A DNA stretch of 64,000 bases from assembly GCF_037935975.1 (NCBI RefSeq), contig NZ_CP149817.1, forward strand, positions 2,852,001 through 2,916,000, written 5' to 3'. The notes below the pieces were generated by a model. The model was not told the origin of the DNA. It made no database searches and worked only from the letters and a program-made list of their open reading frames with translations. Source of the stretch: Teredinibacter turnerae (lineage in GTDB: Bacteria > Pseudomonadota > Gammaproteobacteria > Pseudomonadales > Cellvibrionaceae). The position numbers and the translations under genes were made by a program. Shown one piece after another: positions 18,441 through 30,600 of this stretch (its first letter is position 1; every line of letters begins with the position of its first letter).

Positions 18441-18839
18441 TTATCCAAAATACTCATTATCCGTCACGGCTTCCATCCAAGTCACATTTACCCCGTCCAA
18501 CATTTCAGTAACAGCGATGTGGCTTAATGCACTTTCCCCAGTTGCGCCGTGCCAATGTTTATGTCCAGGCGGGCACCAGATAGTATCGCCTGCGTTAATT
18601 TCTTTACGCTCACCATTTTCGCACTGTGTCCAGCCTCTTCCAGCAGTGACGATCAGTAGCTGTCCTAATGGGTGCGTGTGCCAATGCGTTCTAGCCCCTG
18701 GCTCGAACGTGACTAACGCTGCGGTTACCCGCGAAGGATGCCTTGGCTCCAGTTGGATTGGGTCGATACGAACCGCACCAGTAAATGTTTCGGCGGGTCC
18801 AACTATCGAGGCCAGTGAACCGTTTTTACAAATAATCAA
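18441..18839 (-). CDS. Small cupin-domain protein
   Basis: 132 residues, single-domain cupin. The first motif is THWHTHPLGQLLIVTAGRG (metal-ligand His residues plus Glu/Gln position) and the second DTIWCPPGHKHWHGA. It resembles the cupins often found beside alpha/beta hydrolase, oxidoreductase and LysR genes. Such proteins bind a divalent metal and may act as small dioxygenases, isomerases or sensors; the activity is unknown. It lies about 230 bases downstream of the Tat-exported hydrolase gene on the same strand and may be transcribed with it. Confidence 0.85.
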   Translation of the reverse strand: MIICKNGSLASIVGPAETFTGAVRIDPIQLEPRHPSRVTAALVTFEPGARTHWHTHPLGQLLIVTAGRGWTQCENGERKEINAGDTIWCPPGHKHWHGATGESALSHIAVTEMLDGVNVTWMEAVTDNEYFG

Positions 18840-18901
18840 ATGATGCTCCTTAGTATTAGCCCGGCGATTAAATAGATGATCCTATCTACTTAATCGCGCG
18901 C

Positions 18902-19026
18902 CCTTGAAGTACTGCCATAAATGGGTGAATTTTTCTAATACTTCAAGGACTTACATTGGCCTTCGGGCAATGGCGGTGCATCCCTGCACCGCCTATTAAC
19001 TTCGCAGTATTCATTGCCAAGTTAAT
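18902..19026. other. Three consecutive hairpins between hydrolase and cupin genes
   Basis: Three inverted repeats follow one another. The first is a 10-bp stem, CCTTGAAGTA at 18902-18911 with TACTTCAAGG at 18939-18948. The second is a 9-bp stem, GGCGGTGCA at 18972-18980 with TGCACCGCC at 18985-18993, around TCCC. The third is an 8-bp pair, ATTAACTT at 18995-19002 with AAGTTAAT at 19019-19026. No long T-run follows any of them. They may attenuate or stabilise the transcript between the two genes, or be a small repeat element. Confidence 0.5.
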
Positions 19027-19071
19027 AAGCTTTACAGCCGTTTAGGGAACCTGGGCAGACGCGTAAAACTA

Positions 19072-20157
19072 TTACGCAAGGTTTTCCCGGAAAAATTCAC
19101 TCAGTTTGGCAAAGGGAATTTTTTCCACTTGGTCGTAGAGATCGACGTGATTTGCGCCCTCCACAATAAGCAGCTCTTTCGGCTGGGCCGCTTGTTGATA
19201 CGCTGTTTCGCTGAAGTAGCGGGAGTGAGCTTGTTCGCCATGAATAAACAGCACCGGACGCGGTGAAATTTTATCAATATAGGTGAGTAACGGCATGTTC
19301 ATAAACGATAACGGATTTGTGATCGTCCAGGCACTGTTGGAGTTGATTGATCGTGAATGGAATCCACGCTCCCTGGATTTATAGTAGCCAGCGTATTCCA
19401 CGACAAATTGCGGTTCGCCACCTTTTAGTTCGAGTGAAACAGGGCCTAACTCCGGTTGCCCGCGCTCCGCGTCAGTCCATCGTTGCAAACTTAATCGCTC
19501 CAATGTTTTGGTGCGATCATCGAGGGTCATACTGTCGTTGTAGCCTTTTGCCATTACACGAGTCATGTCGTACATAGTGGAAGTCGCTACCGCTTTTACA
19601 CGCTTGTCCGCCGCTGCCGCACTCAAAGCCATCCCACCCCAGCCACAAATTCCCAGAATGCCTATACGCTTGCGATCCACGTTCTCCAATAGCCCTAAAT
19701 AATCAACCGCCGCACTAAAATCCTCTGTATTAATATCTGGAGAAGCCACGTTTCGCGGCTCACCACCACTTTCTCCGGTGTAGGAGGGATCAAACGCCAG
19801 TGTTATAAAACCCTGCTCGGCAAGCGTTTGCGCATATAACCCCGAGGCTTGCTCTTTCACCGCCCCAAAAGGCCCACTAACAACGATAGCCGCCATCTTT
19901 TTCTCAACGGCTTTGGGCTGGTAAAGATCACCCACCAACGTAATCCCGTATCGGTTTGTAAAGGTCACCTTTCGCTGTTCAACTTTATCGCTCTTTGCAA
20001 ACGTTTTGTCCCACGCATTTGTCAGGCCCGCAAAATGTTGAGTTGTGGCACCGGCCGGTAAGTTGTTCATTGCTAAAAATCCTCCTGTTAACCATAAGAA
20101 TTGGCGGCGACTGAATGCATATTTTCCTAGCCCACGTACTTTTCTGTGTTGTTGCAT
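19072..20157 (-). CDS. Tat-exported alpha/beta hydrolase
   Basis: About 361 residues. The start ATG at 20157 has GGAGG 8 bases upstream and is preferred over longer starts. The N-terminus has a twin-arginine signal, SRRQFLWLTGGFLA, so export of a folded enzyme is likely. The mature part is an alpha/beta hydrolase of the dienelactone-hydrolase/Xaa-Pro-dipeptidase type: IVVSGPFGAVKEQ, GICGWGGMAL as nucleophile elbow with Cys in place of the usual Ser (G-x-C-G-W-G), and VEGANHVDLYD for the catalytic His. The Cys nucleophile is like dienelactone hydrolases. Substrate unknown. The divergent LysR gene probably regulates it. Confidence 0.88.
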   Translation of the reverse strand: MQQHRKVRGLGKYAFSRRQFLWLTGGFLAMNNLPAGATTQHFAGLTNAWDKTFAKSDKVEQRKVTFTNRYGITLVGDLYQPKAVEKKMAAIVVSGPFGAVKEQASGLYAQTLAEQGFITLAFDPSYTGESGGEPRNVASPDINTEDFSAAVDYLGLLENVDRKRIGILGICGWGGMALSAAAADKRVKAVATSTMYDMTRVMAKGYNDSMTLDDRTKTLERLSLQRWTDAERGQPELGPVSLELKGGEPQFVVEYAGYYKSRERGFHSRSINSNSAWTITNPLSFMNMPLLTYIDKISPRPVLFIHGEQAHSRYFSETAYQQAAQPKELLIVEGANHVDLYDQVEKIPFAKLSEFFRENLA

Positions 20158-20436
20158 AGAGTAAACCTCCATAGGGTTACTAACCCTGTGAACTCGGCAG
20201 TTTCGCCGCGATGGCTTTACAGTATGGGCCTGACGCATTGCGAACAACCGGCTAGCGCTCATTGCATCTATGAATGTAACGCATGGATAGAGTGCCCCTA
20301 AGTGCACTACACTGCTTAATCAGAACTTAACACCTCGATTTATTCATGGTTTTAGACGCGTCAGGCGTACAATCAACCTGCTGTTCGCCGGAGCTAACTA
20401 TTAGAGAAATACAACATGCGGGTAGAGAAATAAGGT
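20158..20436. promoter_or_regulatory. Divergent promoter region, hydrolase / LysR
   Basis: 279 bp between divergently transcribed hydrolase and LysR genes, the usual location of a LysR-type operator. The Shine-Dalgarno GGAGG of the hydrolase lies at its left edge. I could not single out one T-N11-A operator. Confidence 0.5.
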
Positions 20437-21339
20437 ATGCGAGAGGATTTAAGTGATCTGGCGCTATTTATGGTGGTTGCTGAGCAGCAAAGTTTTACCC
20501 GGGCAGCGACCCAGCTGGAACTCTCCCAATCGGCTGTAAGCCATGGGGTGCGCAGGCTAGAGGCCAGTGTCGGTATAAAGCTGCTGAACCGAACGTCCCG
20601 CCGTGTTTCTACGACGGATGCAGGAGAGAAACTCCTGGCCGCACTGCGTCCCGGCCTGGGTATAATCAATGCGCGCATTGAGGAACTGCGGCTCCTCGGC
20701 GATGCGCCGCGCGGACTGGTGCGCATATCCACCAGCAAACCCGCGCTGCGTACCCTACTCTGGCCAAAGCTCTCTGCCATTGTGCGCGACTACCCTGAGA
20801 TCCAAATTGAGTTGAATTTAGAAAGCCGCTTGACCGACCTTGCGGAAAACCGCTTCGATGCGGGTGTAAGGCTGAAGGAGTTTGTCAGCCCAGACATGAT
20901 CGCAATCCCTATTGGCCCTCCGATTCGTCTCGCGGCTGTGGCAGCACCGCATTATTTCCAACAGCATGGTACTCCCGAGCACCCGGACGATTTGGAGCAG
21001 CACGACTGCCTGGCACTGAGATTTCATGCCCACGCACCCATATACGATTGGGAGTTTGAGAAGGCTGGGCAGGCGCTGGTTAAAAAAATCACGGGGCCTT
21101 TTATTTTTAGCGAAAGTGATATCGCCATAGAAGCTGCTAAAGCGGGCCACGGTATTGCGTTTGTTACTGAACCAGAGGTTATCGATGGCATTGAAAATGG
21201 ATCACTGCGGCGTGTGTTAGCTGACTGGTGCCCACCATTTGATGGCTATGTACTTTGCTACTCTGGCCGCCGCAATCTCAGTTCCGCATTCCGCTTGGTG
21301 ATCGACCGCTTGAAATACGACTCGACGTTGGCCAGCTAA
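20437..21339 (+). CDS. LysR-family transcriptional regulator
   Basis: 300 residues. Typical N-terminal winged HTH (residues ~5-65: LALFMVVAEQQSFTRAATQL, LSQSAVSHGVRRLE, LLNRTSRRVSTTDAGEKLL), then a LysR substrate domain. It matches the PgrR/AaeR-like group common in Gammaproteobacteria. It is divergent from the Tat-exported hydrolase gene, which with the cupin is its likely target (inference from gene order). Effector unknown. Confidence 0.92.
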   Translation: MREDLSDLALFMVVAEQQSFTRAATQLELSQSAVSHGVRRLEASVGIKLLNRTSRRVSTTDAGEKLLAALRPGLGIINARIEELRLLGDAPRGLVRISTSKPALRTLLWPKLSAIVRDYPEIQIELNLESRLTDLAENRFDAGVRLKEFVSPDMIAIPIGPPIRLAAVAAPHYFQQHGTPEHPDDLEQHDCLALRFHAHAPIYDWEFEKAGQALVKKITGPFIFSESDIAIEAAKAGHGIAFVTEPEVIDGIENGSLRRVLADWCPPFDGYVLCYSGRRNLSSAFRLVIDRLKYDSTLAS

Positions 21340-21638
21340 CGGTATCGCCCGAAGTTAAAAAAGCACAGGTAATCTTCCGGAAGTTATCGGCAACTAATTT
21401 TGCTTTCCTATACGCAGTTAGCTGACGAAACCGTTTTACGAACAGGCCCCATCCACGCCAGACAACGTCCGTAATAAAATACCAAACCAACAACCGGTGC
21501 CAGTTGGCGTGAATAACACTTGGATTAACGCAGTAAACCGTCGTTGCCATGAAAAAATGATCTAACACGCAGCCCAATAGCGTTTCTCTCGCTCGACTAT
21601 CCTGACGAAATAAATTTACTCGTTGGAGTTTTTGGCTG

Positions 21639-24600
21639 ATGGGCCGCTTGTTTTGTGTGTGTGTTGCCAGCTTTCTTTTTATTTCGTCATTTTCCATAGT
21701 CAATGCAGATCCCTACCCACCCACATGGGAAGACGGTACTGGCAGTGCGATTCATTTTCCGCCGGTGCACTGGCCGACAGAACCGGCCAACCCACAGGAT
21801 TGCGGCGAAAATTGCGGCCAGTGGCAACCCTATACGCGATTTCAAAACGAGATCGCGGATGCACGCAACCAGGACCCTTCAAACGGCGGTACCTCACCAC
21901 AAAGCTATGTAAACGTAGCTTCCTCTTGCGTGGATAAATCGCTGCCGAGTGTGTATTACTACCTGCATCAAGGCGCTACCGAAGCGGACGATGTGCTGAT
22001 GTTTCGCTGGCGCGTGGAAAGCAGCGCACACACTTATGCCACAGGGCCTAACGCGGGCAACTTTTCCAGCAGCAACCCCTGGTCTTCTGCACTGTGGACT
22101 GTGTTTTTTGACGTGGCGGGCAGCGGCTACCGCATGCTGGCCGCCCACCTGGACGGCTCTTCCGGAAGCCCCTCGGCGTCGGTAGACAGGTTGGCCGGTA
22201 TTTGGGGCGAAAGCGCGAGTCAGTCACTGGACTATCTCAACGACCCCAATGTGCACCTGATCGCCCACAACCCCACCGGGTTCGTCGGCGCGACTAATAA
22301 GCTGTTGAATTTTCAGGGCAACCTGACACCGACTGAGAGCTGGCCGAACGGCAGTGGCGAAACGGAATGGGACTACGGCACAACGCGCGCAAAGCTGGTC
22401 AGCAAAAATTCGTGCACCGAATATTTCGTTGACTACCAGATCCCTATCGCGATGCTGGATGCGAGTGGACAAGGCGGCCCAAGTCTGAGCCGCAGTACCC
22501 CCATTGCCATGCTGTTTTGTACTGCCAACAGCTTGAACAATCCTCTGCAAAAAGACTGTGCCGTAAGCAAAGAATGGCTGGCAGACTCGGGCGTGCGCGC
22601 CCCGTTTGGCGACTACATTTCGTTTAACAAAACGTCAGCCTACGAACAACCGATTATTGCAGAAATCAAGGTAACACCTCCGGCCAATTGCCCGGGTACA
22701 TACAACCTTAGCGCGCAGGTAAAAGACACGCTCGCGCTGCAAAATGGTGTGGTTACCCCGTCGGTAAAAGCCGTGGATTTTTACTACTGGTACGATGCCA
22801 ACGGCGATGGCGAAGCCACAGAGGCGGACTCCGGTAGCACCTGGGTTCACACTGGTACGACTGCGACCCTTGCGAGTGGCAGCATTAATAACTGGGAAGC
22901 CAGCTGGGATGCTACCAGCCTGGCCAAGGGCCAATACCTGGTCGCGGCACAGGCGGTGGATGATAACAGCCTGGTAGACGACGACATGACGCCGTCCGGT
23001 GTAGACAACCGCACCTTCTCCTACCTCTCGGGTGACAGTGATAACCGTATTTACATCGACGACAACTGGATCAGCGGACAACAAGCACTGTTCCCGATAC
23101 ACACGCCAGCACAGTCTCCAAGCGCGCTTGAAAACTGGTACGGCAACCCCAGTGTAACGGGCAACCAACTCGCCCTGGTCGGCACCGCAATTAATGCCTG
23201 CGGCATTGCGCCAACAATACAGTTAAGTGTCAACACCCACGAAGTTGGCGCCGGTGACGACGTAGAATTTAGCGTTACAGTGAGCAACCCTGCCGCTAAC
23301 GCCACCGGGATCTCCCTCGCCAGCTTCAGTAATCGACTGCCCGCAGGCTTCAGTTACCAGGCAGCGTCCACCAGCGGGAGCACAACAAGCGAGCCGATAA
23401 TTGCGGGCCAGCTACTTACATGGAATCTTTCGAGCCCCATCGAGCTAACCCCTGGCGATAGTGCCAGCATTAGCTTTAGCGCACGGGCCAGCGCAACGGT
23501 GGGCAATTACAATGACCAGGCCAGTGCAGTCACCAGTTTTGGCGTGTTAGAGGCCAGCCCGGTAAGTATCGCCGTGGATGCCGCCCATGCAAGTCTGTCA
23601 GCGACGGCAGATGTGTGGACTATTGCAGCGAACAGTAGCGATTTGGTGACATTTACTTTCAACTATAGTAACGACTCGAACCTGGGCCTGGTCGACGCGA
23701 GTATAAATACCCAAATACAAACCAACAGCACTTATACAAGCTGTAGTGGTGGCCTAAGCTGCATCGAAAGTGCTGGCGTTGTGACCTGGCAACTTGGCGA
23801 TATCGCGGCCGGTGCCACTGGGTCGGTGAGTTTCTCGCTCGTGGTGGATAGCAGCTGGCCGAGCGCGTTTCTCACCCAACAGGGCGAACTTAACGCAGCG
23901 GATGCCGCCAATAACGCCGTGCAATCATCAGCGGCAATCACAATTTCTGTCACTGGCGGTACTCTGCCGCTCAGCCCCGCAGACTTTAGCCTGCTAAAAA
24001 CCGCATCCGTTATTCAAGCGGTACCAGGCGACCCGGTGACCTTCACCATCGCCTACAACAACTACGGCGGGCAAAGCGCTGAGGATGTGGTGATAACCGA
24101 TACCCTGCCCAGCGGTCTCAGTTTTTTAAGCTGTAGCGATGGTTGCAGTGAAAGCGCTGGCATTGTGACCTGGAGCCTGGGCACCATTAACGCGGGTACG
24201 AGCGATAGCGTCACCGTTACTGCGGAGGTCGCATCACCATTTACCGCGCCCAACCCGGCAATTAACAGCGCAGCGCTGGGCTGGACCGGTGGGACCACTG
24301 TAACAACCAGCACCAGCCTGGGCGTATCTGGCAGTGCCTGCAATGACTATTACTTTAGCGATGCCAACGGCGACGTAGGCTTCGACGGCGCGAAAAAATT
24401 AGCCGTACTTAGCCCCGTACCCACCGTGGCCGATACAGGCAGCGCTGTGTTAATTACCGCGCCCAATAATTCCGGCGGCTATGTGGAAGCAGTACGCTTT
24501 TATCAGGACCCGGCGACTCAAAGCGACGTGCCGTTTAGTGGCAATATCGACACACGAATTTACATTGACCGTGCCAATGGCCCGGCAATGAATTTACGTT

Positions 24601-27600
24601 CAACGGTATACGACTACGACTCCACTAGCGGCGCGCTGACCCAACTCGGGCAGCAACTGGATTCATTTAATGGCAGCACAAAAGGGCTGCTCGAGGTGAG
24701 CGTGCCTACCAGCGGCACCTTAAACAAAGGTCACCGCTTGCTCTGGGTATTCGAGGCGCAATCGAATCACAATTCACAAACTCTGGATGTGGAATTCCAG
24801 TACGGCGGCACCGTGACTAACGGTATTTCAAGTGGCACCACGCCCGCCATTTCCGGTGCCAGCTTTTGTGTTACACCACCGGCTAACCTGATTTTAAGCA
24901 TTGTGCCTAGCGTCGGTCAGGTCGCAGAAACCAGCACCGAAACCGTCACCTACACGCTCGACTACGCTAACACCGGGTCGGTTGATGCCACTAACACACA
25001 ACTGGTCAATACCCTGCCCTCGGGCTTCACTAACTGTGAGTTCTCGACCGACAACCTAAATTGGAGCAGCTGTAACAACGGCGACAGCCACAACTTTAAC
25101 CTGGGCAATATTGGCGCGACTCAGAGCGGCACCGTGTATGTGCGCGGTGCCGCACCCGCAGGTTCCAGCGATGGCGAGACACTCAGCAATAGCGCTGCAA
25201 TTTCCAGCGACCAAACTACGGAGCAAACGGCCACTGCCGATATTGCTGTTGTGGGTGCAGGCACGGTGAGCGCGCCGGAACTGGCGGTTAACTTGGTCGC
25301 AGATACCACACGCGTCGTTCCAGGTGAAACAGTCACTTACACATTCACCGTCGTCAACATCGGCACCGCCGCAGCAAATGACGTAACCGTCACTAATGTA
25401 CTCCCGGTTGCCAGCTACTTTACCTATCAAAACTGTACCGGTAGTTGCACCAATAACAGCGGTACCCTGAGTTGGCCTATTCCCTCGCTTTCTGCAGGTG
25501 CATCGCAAACTTTCAGTTACACAATGCTCGCTGGAACCAACGGGCTCAGTGCGGGAGTGACCACAATTGATGACGACCTGGAAGCCAGCGCAACCAGCGT
25601 TGCTGTAATCACCAGCAATAGCGTATCGGTAAATTTAAGCGGCAACCCTCAGCTCAGCTTAACCAAGGTCGCGAGCGCCACCAGTGGCCTTGCGCCCGGC
25701 GATACGCTGACCTACACGCTTACCGTAACCAATTCGGGTTCTGTCGCTGCGACCGAGCTGGTGATCATTGACCCTATCGCCGATTACACCCAATTTGCGG
25801 GTAATACCAGCGCAGCCAGTGGCACCGTGAGTTTCGATGCGGTGAACAATCAGGTGATCTACTCGCTGAGTACACTTGCTGCAGGCGCCTCGGCGGTGTT
25901 TACCTTTGATACGCGCATCAACCAGGAACTCGCCAGTGGTGATACACCAGTTACCAATACTGCCTCGGTAACCGCCAGCAATGCACTTGCTACAGCCGAC
26001 AGTGTAACCAGTACCGTTACCGCAACGCCGCTACTGGAGCTGAGTCACCGGGTTGCAGGTTCCAGTGCCTACCCCACTGCGACGCTAACAGCAGATGCCA
26101 ACAGCACGCAGATCGAGGTCGATAATCCTCAACACTTCAGTTTGGGACAGTCGGTATTGATTGGCGGCAATATTTACCGTGTTACCGCCGTGTCCAGCCA
26201 ATCGCTATTGATAAACCAGCCGGTTAGCGCGAGTGAGGGCGACTCGGTCATCGGCGGTATTGTGTTTACTATTGGCTACCAACACACAGGCACCGCTGAA
26301 TCCATTGATACCACGCTTCAACACCAACTACCCGCCGGTCTTTTATATTATGCAGCGAGCCCCAGCGCGAGCAGTGCCCCAAGCACCGGCGCAAACGGCA
26401 ATATCAGCTGGGATCTCGGCACCCTTCAACCGGGTGACACCGGCAGTTTGCAGGTTCTTGCCATGCCAGATGGCACGACCGGCGCACTCACCGCGACAGC
26501 TATCATTAGCGCCACCAATGCGAATAACGCCAGTGCCGATGCTACGATCTCGATTGGTGGCTTATCTGCCGCCAAAGCTACCAGCACGCCACTAAAATCG
26601 GCAGGTGAAATTGCCAGTTACACCATCGCGCTGCATAACAGCCTCAGCAGCCCAGTCACCGGCGTCAGCCTGCGCGATCAATTACCTGGGGGGTTCAGCT
26701 ACAAAGCAGGCAGTGCACTGGTGGGCGGAATTGCCATTGAACCTGACTTTGATGCGGGTGACACCGACGCTATAGAACCTGTCTGGAACAACCTTACCGT
26801 GCCAGCCAATGGTCGCCTGCAGATTGACTTCGATGCCGATATCGCCCCGAGCACCGGCGCAGGTGTTTACCAAAACAACTTGCAAATAAATGCGCCAATC
26901 GGAATAGGACTACAAACGTTCGACCCGCTCTCGACAGCCAGTGACGATGTCACTGTGTTGGCCGACAACGAAGCCCGCATTAACGGCACTGTGTTCCATC
27001 GCACCACAGCCACCGGCGATAGTTTTGTCGCAGGCGAAGATGCCCCGCAAGCCGCTGTTACAGTACATATTTACCAAACCGGCGCCGACTGCAATAACGC
27101 TTACGACAGCCTTTGCTACCGCGTATTGACCAGTGCGGATGGTGTATTCAGCGCTATCGTGCCCGCTGGTGACTGGTTTATTCAGGTGGCTGCAAACACT
27201 GGCGATTTAAACCCTTCGTGGGTACAGCTAGTGGGTGATAACAACAACGCGGTGACTTTGCTCGCGGGCGAGCAGTACACGGACCACAACGGTTTTGGTG
27301 TGCTCAACGGAAACTCACAAGTCTCCGCCATTGATCTCAATACAGACCAGGATACGCCGCTAAGCTTTAACGTCGGCGACTTCGACAACGCATTTACACC
27401 GCTTAACAGCAGTAATCTGCTACAAAAAATCCGCGTGGTAAGCTTGCCTGGCCAGGGCACGCTTACCCTGAACAGCAGCCCGGTTAACGTGAATGACGAA
27501 ATCGAACGCAGCGACATTGCGAACCTGGTTTATACACCCGGCATTGGCGTCAGTGGCGCGGATACCTTTCAGTGGAACGGCACCGACGGCCTTGCGTACG

Positions 27601-30600
27601 CGGCAACAAGTGCGGCCGTGAATATCGCTATCGCACCCGCTGCCACACCGACACCAACTCCGGTACCTTCACCGACAGTCATACCTTCGGCAACGCCGAC
27701 GCCGACTGCAACGCCAATACCAACCGCTACGCCAGCGCCGACTGCCACGCCAGTACCAACAGTGACGCCTCCACCAACAGCAACACCGTCTCCAACCTCG
27801 ACTCCCGTGCCCTCGGCCACACCAACGCCAACAGTTACGCCTGTGCCGTCCGTTACGCCAACTGTGACGCCAGTTCCCTCGGCAATACCATCGCCGTCGC
27901 CAACCCCGATTCCGGTCAGCCCTAACAACCCCCCAGTTGCTCAGGATATGGATATCACCGTACAGAATGACGAGCCACAGGTAATCGATGTGATCGCTGC
28001 TTCCGCTGATCCCGATGGCGACCCACTAGTAATTTTGTCCGCCGTGAGCGACTACGGGCTGGTCGAAATTGTCGACAACCGACTGGTATTCACGCCAGAC
28101 GCGCTGTTTAGCGGCACCGCAGAAATTCGCTATAAAGTCAGTGATGGCAAAGGCGGTTTTGCACAAGCCTCTATTATCGTCACCGTCCCCGGCACTACAG
28201 AATCGCCGAGCCTGACGGTACCTGACGATATCGCAGTCGACGCCAACGCACTTTACACAAAAGTTAACCTGGGTGTTGCCAGTGCGGAAGACCGTTTTGG
28301 CAACCCTCTCCCAGTGTCGCTCGTGGACGGCCAACCGTTCTTCGAGCCGGGAGTCAATCGCGCGTTCTGGGAAACCGTGGACGCAAACGGAAATCGCCGT
28401 GTGGAAATGCAACTGGTGCGAGTCAACCCGTTAATATCCATCCGCAAAGACCAGATAGTGCTGGAAGGTCAAAGTGCGAATGTTGGAGTTTACCTTAACG
28501 GGCTGGCACCAGATTACCCGCTCGAAATTCCCTTCACGCTTGCTGGCACCGCGAGTAATGCCGATCACGATCTGCAGAGCGGTAGCCTGGTAATTAGATC
28601 CGGCACGGAAGCTTCGATAATGCTGAATACGATTGCCGACGCGATAGAGGACTCTGGCGAAACGCTGACAATTACACTCGGCGCGACACTTAACCGAGGC
28701 AACAAATTCAGCCATACACTTACCATCAGTGAAGGCAATATTGCCCCGGTAGTGGAAATTGCCGCGCAACAGAATGGCGACAACCGCTTGCTTATCAGCC
28801 GCAGTGGCGGCACCGCGGTACTCACAGCCAATTACAGCGATGCCAACAGCGGCGACAATCACAGCTTTACCTGGCGCGTAATTCGCGGCGAAGTGACCGA
28901 CCAGGATTCCGCGGAAACGACATTTACGCTAGAGCCTGCAAGCCTGGCGACAGGTCTGGTGATTATTGAGGTGGAAGTGACTGACAACGGCAGCCCGCCC
29001 ATGAGTGACACCGCGCGGGCTTACCTGGATATTGTCGAAAATCTGCCGCAATTGCCTGCCGACCGGGACAGCGATGGCGATTTGATTCCCGATAGCATTG
29101 AAGGTTTGGCCGACAGCGATAACGACGGCGTACCGGATTATTTGGATTCCCGCCCCGAGTGCAATGTGCTGCTGGAGCAGGTAACAGAGCAGGACGCCTA
29201 TCAGATTGAGGGCGACCCAGGCGTGTGCCTGCGCAAAGGGGTATTCACCGTCGCCGGACAAACAGGGGGTGCTCAGTTGCACGATGCTGACTATCAATTT
29301 GAGTTAAACGACCTGCCTGTCGACACGGAAGCGCAATATCCAAGCGGGATTTTCGACTATATTGCCTACGGACTGCCGCAACCCGGCTTGCTGTATCAAA
29401 TCGTGATCCCGCAACGGCTGCCAATTCCAGACAACGCGGTATTCCGCAAATTCAGCAACAACCGCTGGGGATTTTTTGTGGAAACTGACGAGGACCTTGT
29501 CTCCAGTACCGAAGGCGAACAAGGCTTTTGCCCACCACCAGGTGGTGCAGGATGGCAGCCGGGGCTCACGCCCGGGCACTGGTGCGTGCAACTGACGATT
29601 CGCGACGGTGGCCCGAATGACGATGACGGCTTGGAAAATGGCCGGGTGTTCGACCCGGGTGGCGTAGCCATTCTTGGTGCCGCCAATAGTGCGCCTTTGG
29701 CCGAAAACTCCAATACGGAAATGCCGCAAGACAGCGTCATTATGCTGCCTTTGGACACCCTGATTCACGATGATGACGGCGATCCGCTCACCACCATCGC
29801 CGCCAGCGTGAATATCGGTGAAGTCACGATTAACACGGATGGCAGCCTGCGTTATCAACCGCCAGAGGGTTATGTCGGCGATGCCGTAATCACTTATTCG
29901 GTAAGCGACGGCAACGGCGGCACCGCCGTTGGTGTTATTACCGTTAGGGTTAAAGCGCTCACCAATTCAGGAGAACCGCCAGTGCAAACCGTCGATACCA
30001 ACTTGCGCACCGAAGGTGGCGGCGGTAGCACTCCTGTTGCGCTGCTGAGCCTGCTCGCGTTGCTGTTGCTATGGCGTCAAATGCTGCAGCGACAACCACT
30101 GAGTCCGCAAGCTCAGGCGCGACAACGTGCACCAATGGTGCTACTAGCCCTCTGTATTGTTGTTACAGGTTTTCCGTTTACCACACCCGCGCATGCAGAA
30201 AAGGTAGACGATGCGCTTTATCGCTGGTACCTGCAGGGCCGTATTGGCAATAGCCGCAGCGACACAAACGATGGCAGCCTGAATAAGCGATTCGCAAAAG
30301 CAGGACTGAACGCGCAAGTCACCGATTTCGATGATTCCGATACCGGGTATAGCATGGCATTAGGTTATCGATTTACACCGCGCTGGTCGGCGGAACTCGG
30401 CTATCTGGATTTGGGCGAATTTAAAATCGACATCCAGGGCAGCTATCAAAACCCTAGCGAGTTTTATAACACCATCGAAAAACTCCATCCGGAATCGGGC
30501 GAAGGAGCATTTTTAGCGGGGGTCTATCTGCTGCCGCTCAGCGAGAAAGTTAAGCTCGGCGCTCGAGCAGGCGTATTCCGCTGGCACGGGGACTACACGA

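Noticed and set aside
27569-27928. Long minus-strand Gly/Val-rich ORF opposite the Thr/Pro linker of the giant protein
   Set aside because: It is the antisense reading of a low-complexity PT repeat; composition is a direct result of the repeat and there is no ribosome site.
22000-30000. Many long ORFs on the minus strand and other plus frames within the giant gene
   Set aside because: Shadows of a high-GC, repeat-rich coding region; the plus-strand frame has clear domains throughout.
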